Origin: Chloroflexota bacterium
Lineage (GTDB): Bacteria > Chloroflexota > Dehalococcoidia > Lucifugimonadales > Lucifugimonadaceae
Direction: 5' to 3'
NCBI GenBank assembly: GCA_018673955.1
Contig: JABHBJ010000086.1
Location: forward strand, 1-64,000
Length of the DNA stretch: 64,000 nucleotides
This document shows, piece after piece, positions 1 through 10,058 of this stretch. The notes under the pieces were generated by a model that saw only the letters and a list, made by a program, of their open reading frames with translations, was not told where the DNA came from and did no database searches. The number at the start of each line of letters is the position of its first letter. Within the stretch, counting starts at the first letter, position 1. The position numbers and the translations under genes were made by a program.

Positions 1-45
1 CGAAAGCGCGATGGGCGGCGATCGGTACACGTAGCAAAATTTGCC

Positions 46-597
46 GTGGTGCTCGCAGGTTTACTGTCGTTCGTGATTATCGGCTGTGTGGAGAGTCGTG
101 CTCGATACACCCCGGTGCCAGCGACTCCTGCTTCGACATCGATTCCATTGCCGACCACTACGACCGTTCCGCCTACGTCTACGTCTACGCCTACGCCTAC
201 GCCTACGTCTACGTCTACGCCTACTTCAGCACCGGTTCCTACAGCGACACCCTCACCAACTCCAGTGCCCACAGCCGTTCCTACGGTGTTACCGATTCCC
301 ACAGTAGTTCCAACTGTTTCATCCAGCGCGTTTAATCTCGCATTGAATTTTGAGGGTATTGGAGATGAAAGTATCGTGCGTAGCGATACGGTTTTGTTAC
401 GTGGGGTCACATCGGCTGATGCGATTGTAAGTGTGAACGATGTCATCATTCAAGTTCAGGCTGATGGGACGTTCGAGCTAACGATTGGTTTGAAACCTGG
501 GCCCAATTTCGTCGACGTTGTCGCTAGTAATTTGGATGGGAGTTCTCACAGTTCATCTTTGGCGATTATTTCCATTCCACCAGAGGATGCGTCATGA
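46..597 (+). CDS. Putative lipoprotein: lipobox, Pro/Thr/Ser-rich stalk, C-terminal Ig-like/bacterial surface domain
   Basis: GTG start; N-terminal hydrophobic segment ending in FVIIGC lipobox; (PT/ST)n stalk; C-terminal 'VSVNDVIIQVQADGTFELTIGLKPGPNFVDVVASNLDGS' resembles Ig-like beta-sandwich repeats. Confidence 0.65.
   Translation: MVLAGLLSFVIIGCVESRARYTPVPATPASTSIPLPTTTTVPPTSTSTPTPTPTSTSTPTSAPVPTATPSPTPVPTAVPTVLPIPTVVPTVSSSAFNLALNFEGIGDESIVRSDTVLLRGVTSADAIVSVNDVIIQVQADGTFELTIGLKPGPNFVDVVASNLDGSSHSSSLAIISIPPEDAS
172..224 (+). repeat. Imperfect hexanucleotide tandem repeat (ccTACG / tcTACG) coding the Thr-Pro/Thr-Ser stalk
   Basis: Direct reading: cctacgtctacgtctacgcctacgcctacgcctacgtctacgtctacgcctac. 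Confidence 0.85.
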
Positions 598-3446
598 CTA
601 CCCAGCCTAATCGGTGGACCCGAGTGGTTTCCGTTGCATTCAGAAGTAACAAAAGCGTAATTGCAATGACCTCAATATTATTGAGCTGGGGGACAGTACA
701 AGCTGCTCTGAAAATTTTAACAATGTTCGCGCCGACTGAAAATATTATCGCTCGCACCCTTCGTCACCAGATGGTTATTGTGCTCGCGCTGGTCGCCGTT
801 GTGTTTGCTTTCGGTAGCAACGGCGCGAAGGCTGAAGTGAGATCGGCAGATATTGAAGCTGTTTTCGGTATGGCGGTTGAAGTACGACCACCAAGCGCAA
901 TTGTGATCGCTTCTAATTCAGGGCTTATTACTCTCACGTTCGATTCTGACTCAGAGTTGCGAATTGGTTCAAATAAGGCTGCGGTCGAAGAAGTTGCAGA
1001 AGGCGACCGAGTGATTTCGACTGCTGCTCGAAATGCGGACCATGATCTTGTAGCGCTGAGAACTCTCGTGCGGGTTGCCAATACCCAGACGCGTACGAAG
1101 CACGTCGTGGGTGTGGTGAGCAGTGCTTCTGTTGACGAGATATCGATTCAGACTCGTAATAGTGGCGTTGTGAATGTGCTGATCCCAGCAGGAATTGACG
1201 CTCCATCTGTTGGTGATGGAATAACTATGGTTGCGCGGCTGGATCGATCTAGTGGAATTTTGACAGCGGTTGGTTTCCAACTAACGAGCACGACTGTCGA
1301 GCGAATTCAGGAAGCTCAAGATAAGGCCGCTGATGAGGCGGAGTCTGCTCGTTTGGCCCAAATCGCTATCAATGCTAGGACTCAACATCTTTCTTCTTTA
1401 GACGATGCTGCGCGAGAGCTAAAACGAATACTAGATTCGGATATCGAGGATCAGGTGATGCTCGATAAAACAGCTGCCCAGTACCAAGAGATTCAACGTC
1501 GATTCGAAGAGCTCCAGCGAATCTACAAGACTGCTGCACGAACTCGCGGTGAGGTTCAACCGCTGCTGAAAATATCAGGTGGACTGGTTGATGACATTGG
1601 ATCTTCATCATTCACGATAGTTCCGAATGGTGAACAGGACGCTAATCCGTTCTCGGTCAGCTTCCGTTATGACGGAGAAGAGACGGCTGTTTATCTACCG
1701 AAAGATTTACTCGCTAAAATTTCTGACACGACATCGAATCCACAGTTATTGAATGAAGTTCGTCGATTGATTGATCTGGGTAGTGAGCTTGAAGTTATGT
1801 ACTTGATCGACGGTGACGCGCGTAAGGCGGTTTCGGTTAGCGTGCGTGAGCCTCGGCTTATGAGTGAGTTGGAGGCAGTTCTAGAGCACGAATCACGCCG
1901 AGCATTTAGCGGCGTTATTACTCTCGTCGAAATTGACATGTCACTTGATGATGCACTTGGCATTGTGATTGCTACGAATGAGAAACAGGGAATCAAAGTA
2001 GCTGCGAAAGTTACTGGTGAAACTACCATAACTGTAGATGGACGTTCATCTGATATTTCTTCACTCGATGCGGGTCAGGCCGTTGATATTCAGTTCGAAT
2101 CTTCGAGCGAAAACTCAATTTCAGACATCACTGGATCTGACATCACGCTTAGAGCGCTGGCAATTCACGCACGTTCGAGTGCACCATCCGAAGAGGATCA
2201 TATTTCGGGGATAGTCGAATCGGTGGATTCTGCTGCCGTCACGATTCGTCCGACTGATGGAGTGCTGGTTCGACTAACTGTTGGTGATGACGCGCAGATT
2301 GTTCGCAATGGCAATGTTGCGGTTATTACTGACTTGAAGATTGGTGATCTGGTAGTTGATGCCACTCGGCCTGATAGTGAATCCGACGAACTTACGAGGT
2401 TGATAGTTGTAGCACGTAAGAACGTGAAGTTTTCAGGTACTGTCACTGGGATTGGTCGTGAGCCTGATCGACTTCAGGTGACGGGTGCTAACGGTCAGTC
2501 GCTTAACGTTTTGATTACTGACGATACCTGGGTGATTATTGATGAGCGACGGGTGAAATTTGGATCAGTAGTCGCAGGAATGAATATAGTCAATGGCGTG
2601 TATTCGGTGACTGGACGTGGTGGAACGTTATATAACGTTGGAACGATTATTTCGATTGAATCTCCCAAAGTTGGCAAGGCTTCTGGGATCATCACCAGTG
2701 TGAATGCTATCGAAGGCACGCTAAGTGTACTTTCCGGTAAATCAACCGAAACGAGGTTGATCGAACTGCAAATGCCTGAAACTCCCCTCGGCGAAAATCT
2801 TATTAAAGACGGTGTGCTGATTCGGTCGCTGTTAGATATTGAGCGTGGTGATAGAGTCGACATAGTTTTCTACGTACTAGATTCGGGGATTGTTCAGAAG
2901 CTTTCGGTTGTTTCCGATAACTTCATTCAATCGCGCGGAACTCTTGCGAGCATTCCAGATAGTGGCCGATATGTTGTAGTGAATTTAATTGACGGTCGGG
3001 AATTCGAACTTTGGATAGGGCGTGACTCTTCTATTCAGTTGAATGGCCGGCGTATTCAATCGTTAATACCAGTGACGGATCTAATTTCAGAGGCACGTCA
3101 TCTCGGTTTAGACGTGAGTACGTTGGTGCCTGAAGTGCTGTTTATCAGAGATTCCATCGATTCGAATTTGGGTGTGATTATTTCGGTCAAGTTCCAGATC
3201 AAGTCAGAAGTCGAATCCTGGAGTACCAACTCTGCACATCAGGCCACTATTGAACTGAGCATGTCTGGTGTAATCGAGGCGATTGACGGCAAAAACTGGG
3301 TAATCAACGGTCGAGTATTTACAGTGAATCAAGCGACAACATTCCGGGGAAGAGATCCCGAGGTGGGCGAGGTAGTTGTGGCTGTGCTGATCAGTAGACC
3401 AGGCGGATCATTCGTAGCTCGGTCTATCAGTAAATCGGGTCGTTAG
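594..3446 (+). CDS. Large exported protein with multiple DUF5666-like repeats and a coiled-coil segment
   Basis: ATGA overlap with upstream stop; recurring 'SGxVxxVxxxxxxI....' modules with beta-rich DUF5666-like pattern; internal hydrophobic/signal-like segment near residue 60. Confidence 0.6.
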   Translation: MTTQPNRWTRVVSVAFRSNKSVIAMTSILLSWGTVQAALKILTMFAPTENIIARTLRHQMVIVLALVAVVFAFGSNGAKAEVRSADIEAVFGMAVEVRPPSAIVIASNSGLITLTFDSDSELRIGSNKAAVEEVAEGDRVISTAARNADHDLVALRTLVRVANTQTRTKHVVGVVSSASVDEISIQTRNSGVVNVLIPAGIDAPSVGDGITMVARLDRSSGILTAVGFQLTSTTVERIQEAQDKAADEAESARLAQIAINARTQHLSSLDDAARELKRILDSDIEDQVMLDKTAAQYQEIQRRFEELQRIYKTAARTRGEVQPLLKISGGLVDDIGSSSFTIVPNGEQDANPFSVSFRYDGEETAVYLPKDLLAKISDTTSNPQLLNEVRRLIDLGSELEVMYLIDGDARKAVSVSVREPRLMSELEAVLEHESRRAFSGVITLVEIDMSLDDALGIVIATNEKQGIKVAAKVTGETTITVDGRSSDISSLDAGQAVDIQFESSSENSISDITGSDITLRALAIHARSSAPSEEDHISGIVESVDSAAVTIRPTDGVLVRLTVGDDAQIVRNGNVAVITDLKIGDLVVDATRPDSESDELTRLIVVARKNVKFSGTVTGIGREPDRLQVTGANGQSLNVLITDDTWVIIDERRVKFGSVVAGMNIVNGVYSVTGRGGTLYNVGTIISIESPKVGKASGIITSVNAIEGTLSVLSGKSTETRLIELQMPETPLGENLIKDGVLIRSLLDIERGDRVDIVFYVLDSGIVQKLSVVSDNFIQSRGTLASIPDSGRYVVVNLIDGREFELWIGRDSSIQLNGRRIQSLIPVTDLISEARHLGLDVSTLVPEVLFIRDSIDSNLGVIISVKFQIKSEVESWSTNSAHQATIELSMSGVIEAIDGKNWVINGRVFTVNQATTFRGRDPEVGEVVVAVLISRPGGSFVARSISKSGR

Positions 3447-3498
3447 ATCCAGGTCAACCGGATGCGTTCGTTCTTTGCCTGAGATGTATTGAACGTTG

Positions 3499-4827
3499 CT
3501 AGTTGAGCGATTCGAACCGATTTCTTTCACGATATGTTCGTCGTGTTAGCTGTCGAGCTTTTGCCGCGACGCGCCCTGCTGGTTCTAGGCCCAGTGCGAG
3601 CGGAATCGATATCACCAGCACCACTGCTAGCGTCGTGAATCCCAGTCGGTAGCTGTCAGTTCCGTCATAAATAAAGCCGACGAGAGCGGGCCCGGCTGCA
3701 CCGAATAGGGCGTTAACCGAACTGGTAAGACCTACGATAGAGCCATAGCTAGTTCTGCCAAAGTAATCTCCCAGTATTGAGAGTCTGAGGGGTATTGATG
3801 ATCCAAATCCTAGTCCAAAGAATACGACGAACAGCGGCAATGGCCAAAGACCAAGGTTCACTCCTAATACTTCGGCGTTTATCCCGGCGAGCCCTGCCAC
3901 TCCGACAGTTTGCATAATCATCGCAATAGTGAGCATTTTGCGTTTGTCGAAACGATCGCCGATTACTGCGATACCGGCTCGACCACCGAGATCGCCAATT
4001 GCGACTGCTCCTGCTGCAGCCGCAGCTAACGCGGCGGTCATGCCGTAGTCTAAAAGGGCCGCGAAGTGAAACAGATTGGTTGAACTGACAAGCTGGCCGA
4101 GGCTAGTGACAATTGCGAGTTGCCAGAAGAAACGTAGTTTGATGGCTTGTCGCATTGTGATGGCTTGTTCTCGGATTCCACCGGCGCGGTTTGTTTTGCC
4201 ATTGACTGAGCCGTCATCATCCGTTTCACCATCGGGAAGCATGCCGTAGTCTTCTGGTCGTCTCCGCATGACCAGCGTCGCTGGAAATCCGATTAACCAG
4301 AATCCGATTCCGCACGCCAGCATTACTTCTCGCCAACCGAACGTATCGATTGACGCTACGAGGATCGGAAGGGTGATTCCTCCGATTGCCGAGAACGACA
4401 TTAGCACCGCTAGAGCTCGTGCGCGCTTTCGTATAAACCAGTTGGCGACGGTAGCTACAAATACGATGAATGTCCCGAACGACATTCCGAGGGTGAGCAA
4501 CGCTATGGCGATGTAAAACTGCCAAAGCGATTGCATTTGGCTCATATAGACGAAGCCACCGCCGGTAAGGAGAACACCGAACGCCATCGCCTTGCGTGGT
4601 CCGTACTTGTCGAGAATTACGCCGACAAACGGTGAGATCATGCCGCTTTCGCCACGTTGGAGCGATATGGCCGCCCCGGTTACGCCTCTGCTCCACCCAA
4701 ATGTTTCTAATATTGGCGGGACGAACGCTTGAAATCCGCGCCAGAAGATTACAGATGTGTACCACTGGACTACTCCACCTGCTCCGACGATCCACCATCC
4801 GTAGAATGGTTGTTTGAACGATTTCAT
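3499..4827 (-). CDS. MFS transporter (OFA/monocarboxylate-like)
   Basis: 442 aa, multiple TM segments, 'DKYGPRKAMAFG' MFS loop motif. Confidence 0.85.
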   Translation of the reverse strand: MKSFKQPFYGWWIVGAGGVVQWYTSVIFWRGFQAFVPPILETFGWSRGVTGAAISLQRGESGMISPFVGVILDKYGPRKAMAFGVLLTGGGFVYMSQMQSLWQFYIAIALLTLGMSFGTFIVFVATVANWFIRKRARALAVLMSFSAIGGITLPILVASIDTFGWREVMLACGIGFWLIGFPATLVMRRRPEDYGMLPDGETDDDGSVNGKTNRAGGIREQAITMRQAIKLRFFWQLAIVTSLGQLVSSTNLFHFAALLDYGMTAALAAAAAGAVAIGDLGGRAGIAVIGDRFDKRKMLTIAMIMQTVGVAGLAGINAEVLGVNLGLWPLPLFVVFFGLGFGSSIPLRLSILGDYFGRTSYGSIVGLTSSVNALFGAAGPALVGFIYDGTDSYRLGFTTLAVVLVISIPLALGLEPAGRVAAKARQLTRRTYRERNRFESLN

Positions 4828-5065
4828 AGGGCTCGTTCAATATCAGTGGGTTCAAATGGCATACGCAGGGTTCGGATGTTCTCTTGATAGTGGATGATTA
4901 GTGAATCATAGTCCCGTTGCGGGGTACTGCGGTTTAAATAGCGACCAACCTGCTATTTTTTCTCGTATGTTGTATCGGAGCGTTCACCTGAAATTGGCGT
5001 GCGAGTATAGGCTTACGTTTTGAACAACTAGCGGCTATTGTTTTCACAAGGATACTTTCGAACTA

Positions 5066-6259
5066 TTGCGTGGTTCAGTAAAACTATTCAAGATTTTTGG
5101 AATCCCGGTCGAAATTAATCCGACCTGGTTAATCGCGGTAGCGATTATCACTTGGTCGTTGGCAACAACGGCCTATCCTTCCTTCTTCGGCTTTTGGTCG
5201 ACTACCCAGTACTGGATTGCTGGGCTACTCACAACGTTGTTGCTGTTTGCATCGGTATTGGCGCACGAACTCGGGCATTCTCTAGTGGCTTTGTCGCAGG
5301 GACTCAAAGTTCGCAGCATCACCCTGCTGTTGTTCGGCGGTGTTTCCAGAATTCAAGGTGATGCGACTAGGCCTCGTAACGAATTCTTAATAGCATTCGC
5401 TGGCCCAGCGGTATCGCTTGCGATTGGCGTTACGTTGGTCGGATGGTGGGTGATGTTTCGGCCCGTGTATGAACAAGATGTGACTTTGTTCAACGGTGTC
5501 ATTTTCTTCACAGGTTGGATGAACATCATGGTTGCCGGATTCAACATGTTGCCGGGCTTCCCGATGGACGGTGGGCGTGTTCTCCGTTCAGCTGTGTGGA
5601 GTTTCACTGGCGATACAGTGCGTGCGACCAGAGTCGCCTACCTTGTTGGTAGGGCAGTCTTCTTCGTATTGATCGGATGGGGCGCCTGGCAGATGTTAAA
5701 CGGTGACGTCTTCGGTGGAATATGGATCGCGATGATCGGCTGGTTCTTGATGTCGTCAGGACGGAACGAAGTCGATGGAGAGAAGGCAAACGGCGCCGAG
5801 GAATCTGCAAAAGTAGCTGGTTCAATCGATGGACTAGATTTCACTGTGGGTATGGCGACTCGACAAATGCCGTCGATGATAGAGGGCAGTTGGTCGATTG
5901 AACAGGTCATGCGTCAAGGGTTGCCGGCGAGTCCGATAGCATCGGTACCGGTGGCACAGGGCGGCGAGTTGGTTGGATTCGTTGTTAGGCAAGATATCGA
6001 TGCTGTCCCACTCCAACGCCGAAGCGATATTTCTATCGGCGAGCTGATGAATCCAGATAGTCTTCGGGTAATTTCTAAAGATGAATCGGTCCGAGGGGCA
6101 CTCGGTTCAATGGATCGTCACCGCGTGAACCAGTTGGTGGTTATGGATAGTGACTATGTGGTTGGTATTGTGACTCGAGAAGATATCGTTCGAGCGCTTT
6201 TGCAGTTTCGGGTAACAGTTGAAAGATTTGACCCGACTGACACAGGAACGTCGGTCTAG
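5066..6259 (+). CDS. Site-2 protease family (M50) metalloprotease with C-terminal CBS domains
   Basis: HELGHSLVAL zinc motif, 'NMLPGFPMDGGRVLRS', CBS-like C-terminus; TTG start. Confidence 0.9.
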   Translation: MRGSVKLFKIFGIPVEINPTWLIAVAIITWSLATTAYPSFFGFWSTTQYWIAGLLTTLLLFASVLAHELGHSLVALSQGLKVRSITLLLFGGVSRIQGDATRPRNEFLIAFAGPAVSLAIGVTLVGWWVMFRPVYEQDVTLFNGVIFFTGWMNIMVAGFNMLPGFPMDGGRVLRSAVWSFTGDTVRATRVAYLVGRAVFFVLIGWGAWQMLNGDVFGGIWIAMIGWFLMSSGRNEVDGEKANGAEESAKVAGSIDGLDFTVGMATRQMPSMIEGSWSIEQVMRQGLPASPIASVPVAQGGELVGFVVRQDIDAVPLQRRSDISIGELMNPDSLRVISKDESVRGALGSMDRHRVNQLVVMDSDYVVGIVTREDIVRALLQFRVTVERFDPTDTGTSV

Positions 6260-6286
6260 CACGTCGCTTTAGCTGTTCGAAACGGC

Positions 6287-6990
6287 TTAAGGAAGCCATA
6301 TTGCGGACGATGTACCACCGCCGACTCGGTCTTCAACCCAGACTTTACCATGGAGCAATTTTGGCCTGTGACTCACGATGGCGAGTCCCATTACGATTCC
6401 TCGAACATTGCGGTTGTTGAGCTGACTGTACGGCTCGGACACTCGGTCACGTCCATCGTCAGGTATGCCCGGGTCTTCATCGGTGACTGTGATTCGTAAA
6501 TCTTGCTCTTCGATCCAGATACCAAGCGAAATATTCGTATTGGTAGGTGAGTATTTGCTGACGTTAGTAAGTAGGTTAGTGATCGCCTGTCGTAGCAGTT
6601 CGCGGTCGGCTGTGGCGAATTGATGTTCGTTAGCTGCGGTGACTGAGATTTTATGATCTTGCCCTGTGGCGATCGGTTTGAACGACGTTTATGGATCGTT
6701 TGCAAGTTCGGGTATCTGGAATTTCGAAGGTTTATTTTCGAATGTTTCGGCTTGCATTTTTGAAATGTTGAGGAAGTCGTTTTACCAACAATGTGAATCG
6801 GTCGGTATTTTTCTGAACTACCGAAATTCTCTCGACATGATTGGGGTGAAGATTTCCACGGTCGTTCGTGCCAAGTAGGTCGGTAAGTGCTACGAAGGTG
6901 CTTCGTGGAGATTTCATCTCGTGCGAAAGCGAGACGATGAATGTTTATGCGCGATCCTGCAATTCTCTCAAGTTGAGTAGTGCAGTTTAA
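6287..6990 (-). pseudogene. Decayed sensor histidine kinase (HisKA + HATPase_c remnants)
   Basis: Spliced conceptual translation: RELQDRA*TFIVSLSHEMKSPRSTFVALTDLLG...FTLLV(fs)NDFLNISKMQAETFENKPSKFQIPELANDP*TSFKPIATGQDHKISVTAANEHQFATADRELLRQAITNLLTNVSKYSP...DEDPGIPDD...VEDRVGGGTSSAIWLP*; two in-frame TAA and one frameshift. Confidence 0.8.
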
Positions 6991-7043
6991 GCCCGTGAGG
7001 CGGTTGCCCTATCGGTAATGTCTCACACGACTACCGTGGTAGA

Positions 7044-7211
7044 TTACGGCTGTCCGTTAGGCGTGAGATTCTGTTCCACCCATGCGTCCAGAATGGTGGC
7101 GAAAATTTCGATTTCGAGACGCCCGGAGTGCCCTTCCAGCGCTCGGCTTAGAGCGTCAGCTAGTCCGTCGATCTTGCGAGAGTATGCAATAAATCTCGCC
7201 CGAGTAATCAT
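7044..7211 (-). CDS. Small hypothetical ORF (55 aa)
   Basis: MITRARFIAYSRKIDGLADALSRALEGHSGRLEIEIFATILDAWVEQNLTPNGQP*; helical composition; below the ORF-track length limit. Confidence 0.3.
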   Translation of the reverse strand: MITRARFIAYSRKIDGLADALSRALEGHSGRLEIEIFATILDAWVEQNLTPNGQP

Positions 7212-7419
7212 TCTGGCACCAGGTTGTTTTGTGTTGCTGACTACTTATCACAACTAAAAAACGGATTCTCTCTGTTGGTTGAACATCAGTGCGGCGCTTG
7301 CGGGGCGCGCTACTAGTTCACCGTACACGGAGCAGGTATTTCACTTGCCAGAAGTTTTTGTACGACTTTGCCGTAACTACGTCTGAGTTGGAATTGACCT
7401 ATTTGAATCGGATGAAGGG

Positions 7420-7779
7420 CTATAGGTTGATTACGGCGCGGCGGTGAGTTCCGGTGCCTACGAGAGTTTCGCCGTACTTAGTTTCGACTTTGAAACGCAG
7501 TTTCTTGCCATCGATTTCGATTAGCGTTGCGGTGGTTTCGACTGATTCACCATGGGGTGTTGGTGCGATGTGTTTCACGTCGACATGGAAGCCAACGGAT
7601 GCTTCCACCACGCCTTGAAGTGCTTCAACACAGACGATCTCCATCTCCATAATCATAGCGGGGCTTGAGAGAACGGAATGTTCATCTTTGCCGGTGGGGC
7701 TGTAGAGATGGCTGCCTTCGACTACGAGTGTTCTTGTAGCCGAGAGCCCTATTTCGAGTCTGTCTTGAGTCTCAGACAT
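7420..7779 (-). CDS. FlK-like (fluoroacetyl-CoA thioesterase family) hot-dog thioesterase
   Basis: 119 aa from internal ATG; 'HSVLSSPAMIMEMEIVCVEALQG...SVGFHVDVKHIAPTPHGESVETTATLIEIDGKKLRFKVE' pattern. Confidence 0.75.
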   Translation of the reverse strand: MSETQDRLEIGLSATRTLVVEGSHLYSPTGKDEHSVLSSPAMIMEMEIVCVEALQGVVEASVGFHVDVKHIAPTPHGESVETTATLIEIDGKKLRFKVETKYGETLVGTGTHRRAVINL

Positions 7780-7801
7780 GTTTACACTGGTCCAACGCTC
7801 G

Positions 7802-8581
7802 TTAGAGAGCGATGATGCCGTAACCGGCGTCAACTGGAATGATTGCTCCGGTAATACCCGCCGACATATCGCTAAGTAGGAACAAAGCGGTGTCTGCGAC
7901 TTCCTTATGATTGATGTTGCGTCCCAACGGAGATCGTTCTCGGTGGGCACGAGTCATGTCACGGAAGCCTGGAATGCTGCGGGCTGCGAGTGTTGGCAGT
8001 GGGCCTGCTGAAATAGCGTTGACTCGAATGTTCTGAGATCCGAATTCAACGGCAAGCTGACGTGCTTCGTTTTCAAGAGCAGCTTTCGCAGTGCCCATGA
8101 TGTTGTATCCGGGGTAGACCCTCTGTGATGCATCGAACGTGAGGGTGATAGCCGAACCACCCGATTCCCCAAACAATGGTGCTGCTTTACCGACGACGGG
8201 CATGAGCGTGTACGCGCTGGTTTCGAGAGCGGTTCGGAATCCTTGGAGATTGGTGTCAGAGAAGTTCCCGCCAAGGTCGTCTCGATCAGCATATGCGATG
8301 CAATGGACTACGAAGTCGATCTCGCCCCACTCGCTTTTGATGTGGTCGTAAACAGACTGAACTTGCGCATCGTCCGTGGCGTCGCATTCGATAAGCATCG
8401 GGTTCCCTAGGCCTGCGGTGGCTTTCTCAACCGGTGCTTTTAGTCGTTCGTTTAGATATGTGAAGGCAAGTTCGGCACCAGCTTCAGCGAGTCGTTCAGA
8501 GATGGCCCATGCGATGCTGCGTTGGTTTGCAACGCCCCAGATGACACCACGTTTGCCTTTGAGATCGATCAATACTGTCAT
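7802..8581 (-). CDS. fabI: Enoyl-[acyl-carrier-protein] reductase (NADH)
   Basis: 'GKRGVIWGVANQRSIAWAIS', 'YPGYNIMGTAKAALE', 'SAGPLPTLAARSIPGF' FabI signatures. Confidence 0.92.
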   Translation of the reverse strand: MTVLIDLKGKRGVIWGVANQRSIAWAISERLAEAGAELAFTYLNERLKAPVEKATAGLGNPMLIECDATDDAQVQSVYDHIKSEWGEIDFVVHCIAYADRDDLGGNFSDTNLQGFRTALETSAYTLMPVVGKAAPLFGESGGSAITLTFDASQRVYPGYNIMGTAKAALENEARQLAVEFGSQNIRVNAISAGPLPTLAARSIPGFRDMTRAHRERSPLGRNINHKEVADTALFLLSDMSAGITGAIIPVDAGYGIIAL

Positions 8582-8670
8582 AGTTGCTTCTTTACCTTCC
8601 GCTCGCAAAACTAGCCGGTCAATTTGGATGAACCAAATGTAACAGGCGGAAAAAATACTGGCGATTCAAT

Positions 8671-8705
8671 CCTCGTCATTCTGAATCAAGTTCAGAATGA
8701 CGAGG
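8671..8705. repeat. Perfect 15-bp inverted repeat, REP-like (cctcgtcattctgaa-tcaag-ttcagaatgacgagg)
   Basis: Direct reading of both arms; degenerate relatives elsewhere in the window. Confidence 0.85.
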
Positions 8706-8909
8706 GCGACGGGCTACTTCCGCGTCCTAGGCGGTAGTCGAGTGATCTGGACGGGGCGGCTGCGTGGCACGTTCACCAGAAGTAGGAGCAGGTGCTCATG
8801 CGACACAGATCGCTCGCTCTATCGTCAATCAACTTTCAACCGGGCAAATTTTCACCACCCCACCCCGGGTCACTCCGCTCGCGTCGGGACGCGAAACGGG
8901 GACAGTGAT

Positions 8910-10055
8910 TTACCAGTTGGTGTGTGATCCGTCGGCTCGGTGTGGGTGCGGAGCTTCCCAGAACGCAAACGGTTCGGTGAGCTTGCTCTCGTCCACATCA
9001 ACACCAAGACCCGGTCGGTCGTTCACAACGTATCCGCTGCCATTGAATTCAACCTGTTCTGTGAAGACGCTTCGGTCGGTATCTTCAGCACGTTCCATAT
9101 TCACCTCGAGCCACGCAAAGTTCGGAACCGCGGCTGCAAGGTGGACAGATGCTGCTGTACAGATCGGTCCGAGTGGGTTGTGCGGCATGAGATCGATGTA
9201 GTGAGCTTCTGCCCATCCAGCGACCTTCATCGACTCGGTGAATCCACCTACGTTGCAGATGTCGACTCGTGCGTATTGAGTAATGCCTCGTTCGATGTAA
9301 GGCAGGAACTGCCATTTCGACGCGAACTCTTCCCCAATGGCGAACGGAACTTCGGTTAGCTTACGAAGTGCTTCGTATGCTTCTGGTGATTCGTCACGAA
9401 TTGGCTCTTCGAGAAAGTCGAGAGTGTGAGTCGGCATCATCTGACAGAAACTCGCTGTTTCTGCTGGTGACAATCGGTGGTGATAATCGACACCGAGAAT
9501 AGCCTGATTACCGAGTGCTTCCCGAGTCTTGATTAGCCATTCGGCCGAGTTTGCAATTGATTCGCGCGGTTCGAAAAGCCCGCCGCTTTGGATGTCCATA
9601 TTGTCGTACGACATTCGGAACGCATTTATCCCTCTGCCCATGAACTCTTTCGCCTGTTCGATCATGTCGGGACCGTAAGGACCCGCGGTTGTGGCGAACA
9701 CAGGAACGGTGTGTCGGTGTTTGCCCCCGAGAAGTTCGTACACGGGTACGCTGAGTTTTTTACCGACGATGTCGTGAAGCGCGAGGTCGATGGCTGAGAT
9801 TGCAGCAGTAAGCGTGCGTCCGCCTTCAAAGTACTGGCTTCGGTACATCTCTTGCCAGAGAGCTCCTCGTGCCATTGGGTCTCGACCGATAAGGAATTCA
9901 CGGTAGTGTTCCATGATTCCTTTTACGCCGAGTTCGCGACCAGAGAAGCCTGATTCTCCCCAGCCGTATATGCCTTCATCGGTTTCGATTTTGACTAGCA
10001 TCTGGTTTCTTCGACCGACCCAGACTGCGAATGGTTTTACATCTGTAATTTGCAT
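8910..10055 (-). CDS. Enolase superfamily (mandelate racemase/muconate lactonizing; galactonate dehydratase-like) enzyme, paralog 1
   Basis: GVDYHHR (Asp ligand), LEEPIRDES, AIGEEFASKW, MPHNPLGPI motifs. Confidence 0.88.
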   Translation of the reverse strand: MQITDVKPFAVWVGRRNQMLVKIETDEGIYGWGESGFSGRELGVKGIMEHYREFLIGRDPMARGALWQEMYRSQYFEGGRTLTAAISAIDLALHDIVGKKLSVPVYELLGGKHRHTVPVFATTAGPYGPDMIEQAKEFMGRGINAFRMSYDNMDIQSGGLFEPRESIANSAEWLIKTREALGNQAILGVDYHHRLSPAETASFCQMMPTHTLDFLEEPIRDESPEAYEALRKLTEVPFAIGEEFASKWQFLPYIERGITQYARVDICNVGGFTESMKVAGWAEAHYIDLMPHNPLGPICTAASVHLAAAVPNFAWLEVNMERAEDTDRSVFTEQVEFNGSGYVVNDRPGLGVDVDESKLTEPFAFWEAPHPHRADGSHTNW

Positions 10056-10058
10056 AGT

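Noticed and set aside
86-307. Arg/Leu-rich 73-aa ORF
   Set aside because: Frame-shifted shadow of the Pro/Thr repeat in the real CDS at 46-597.
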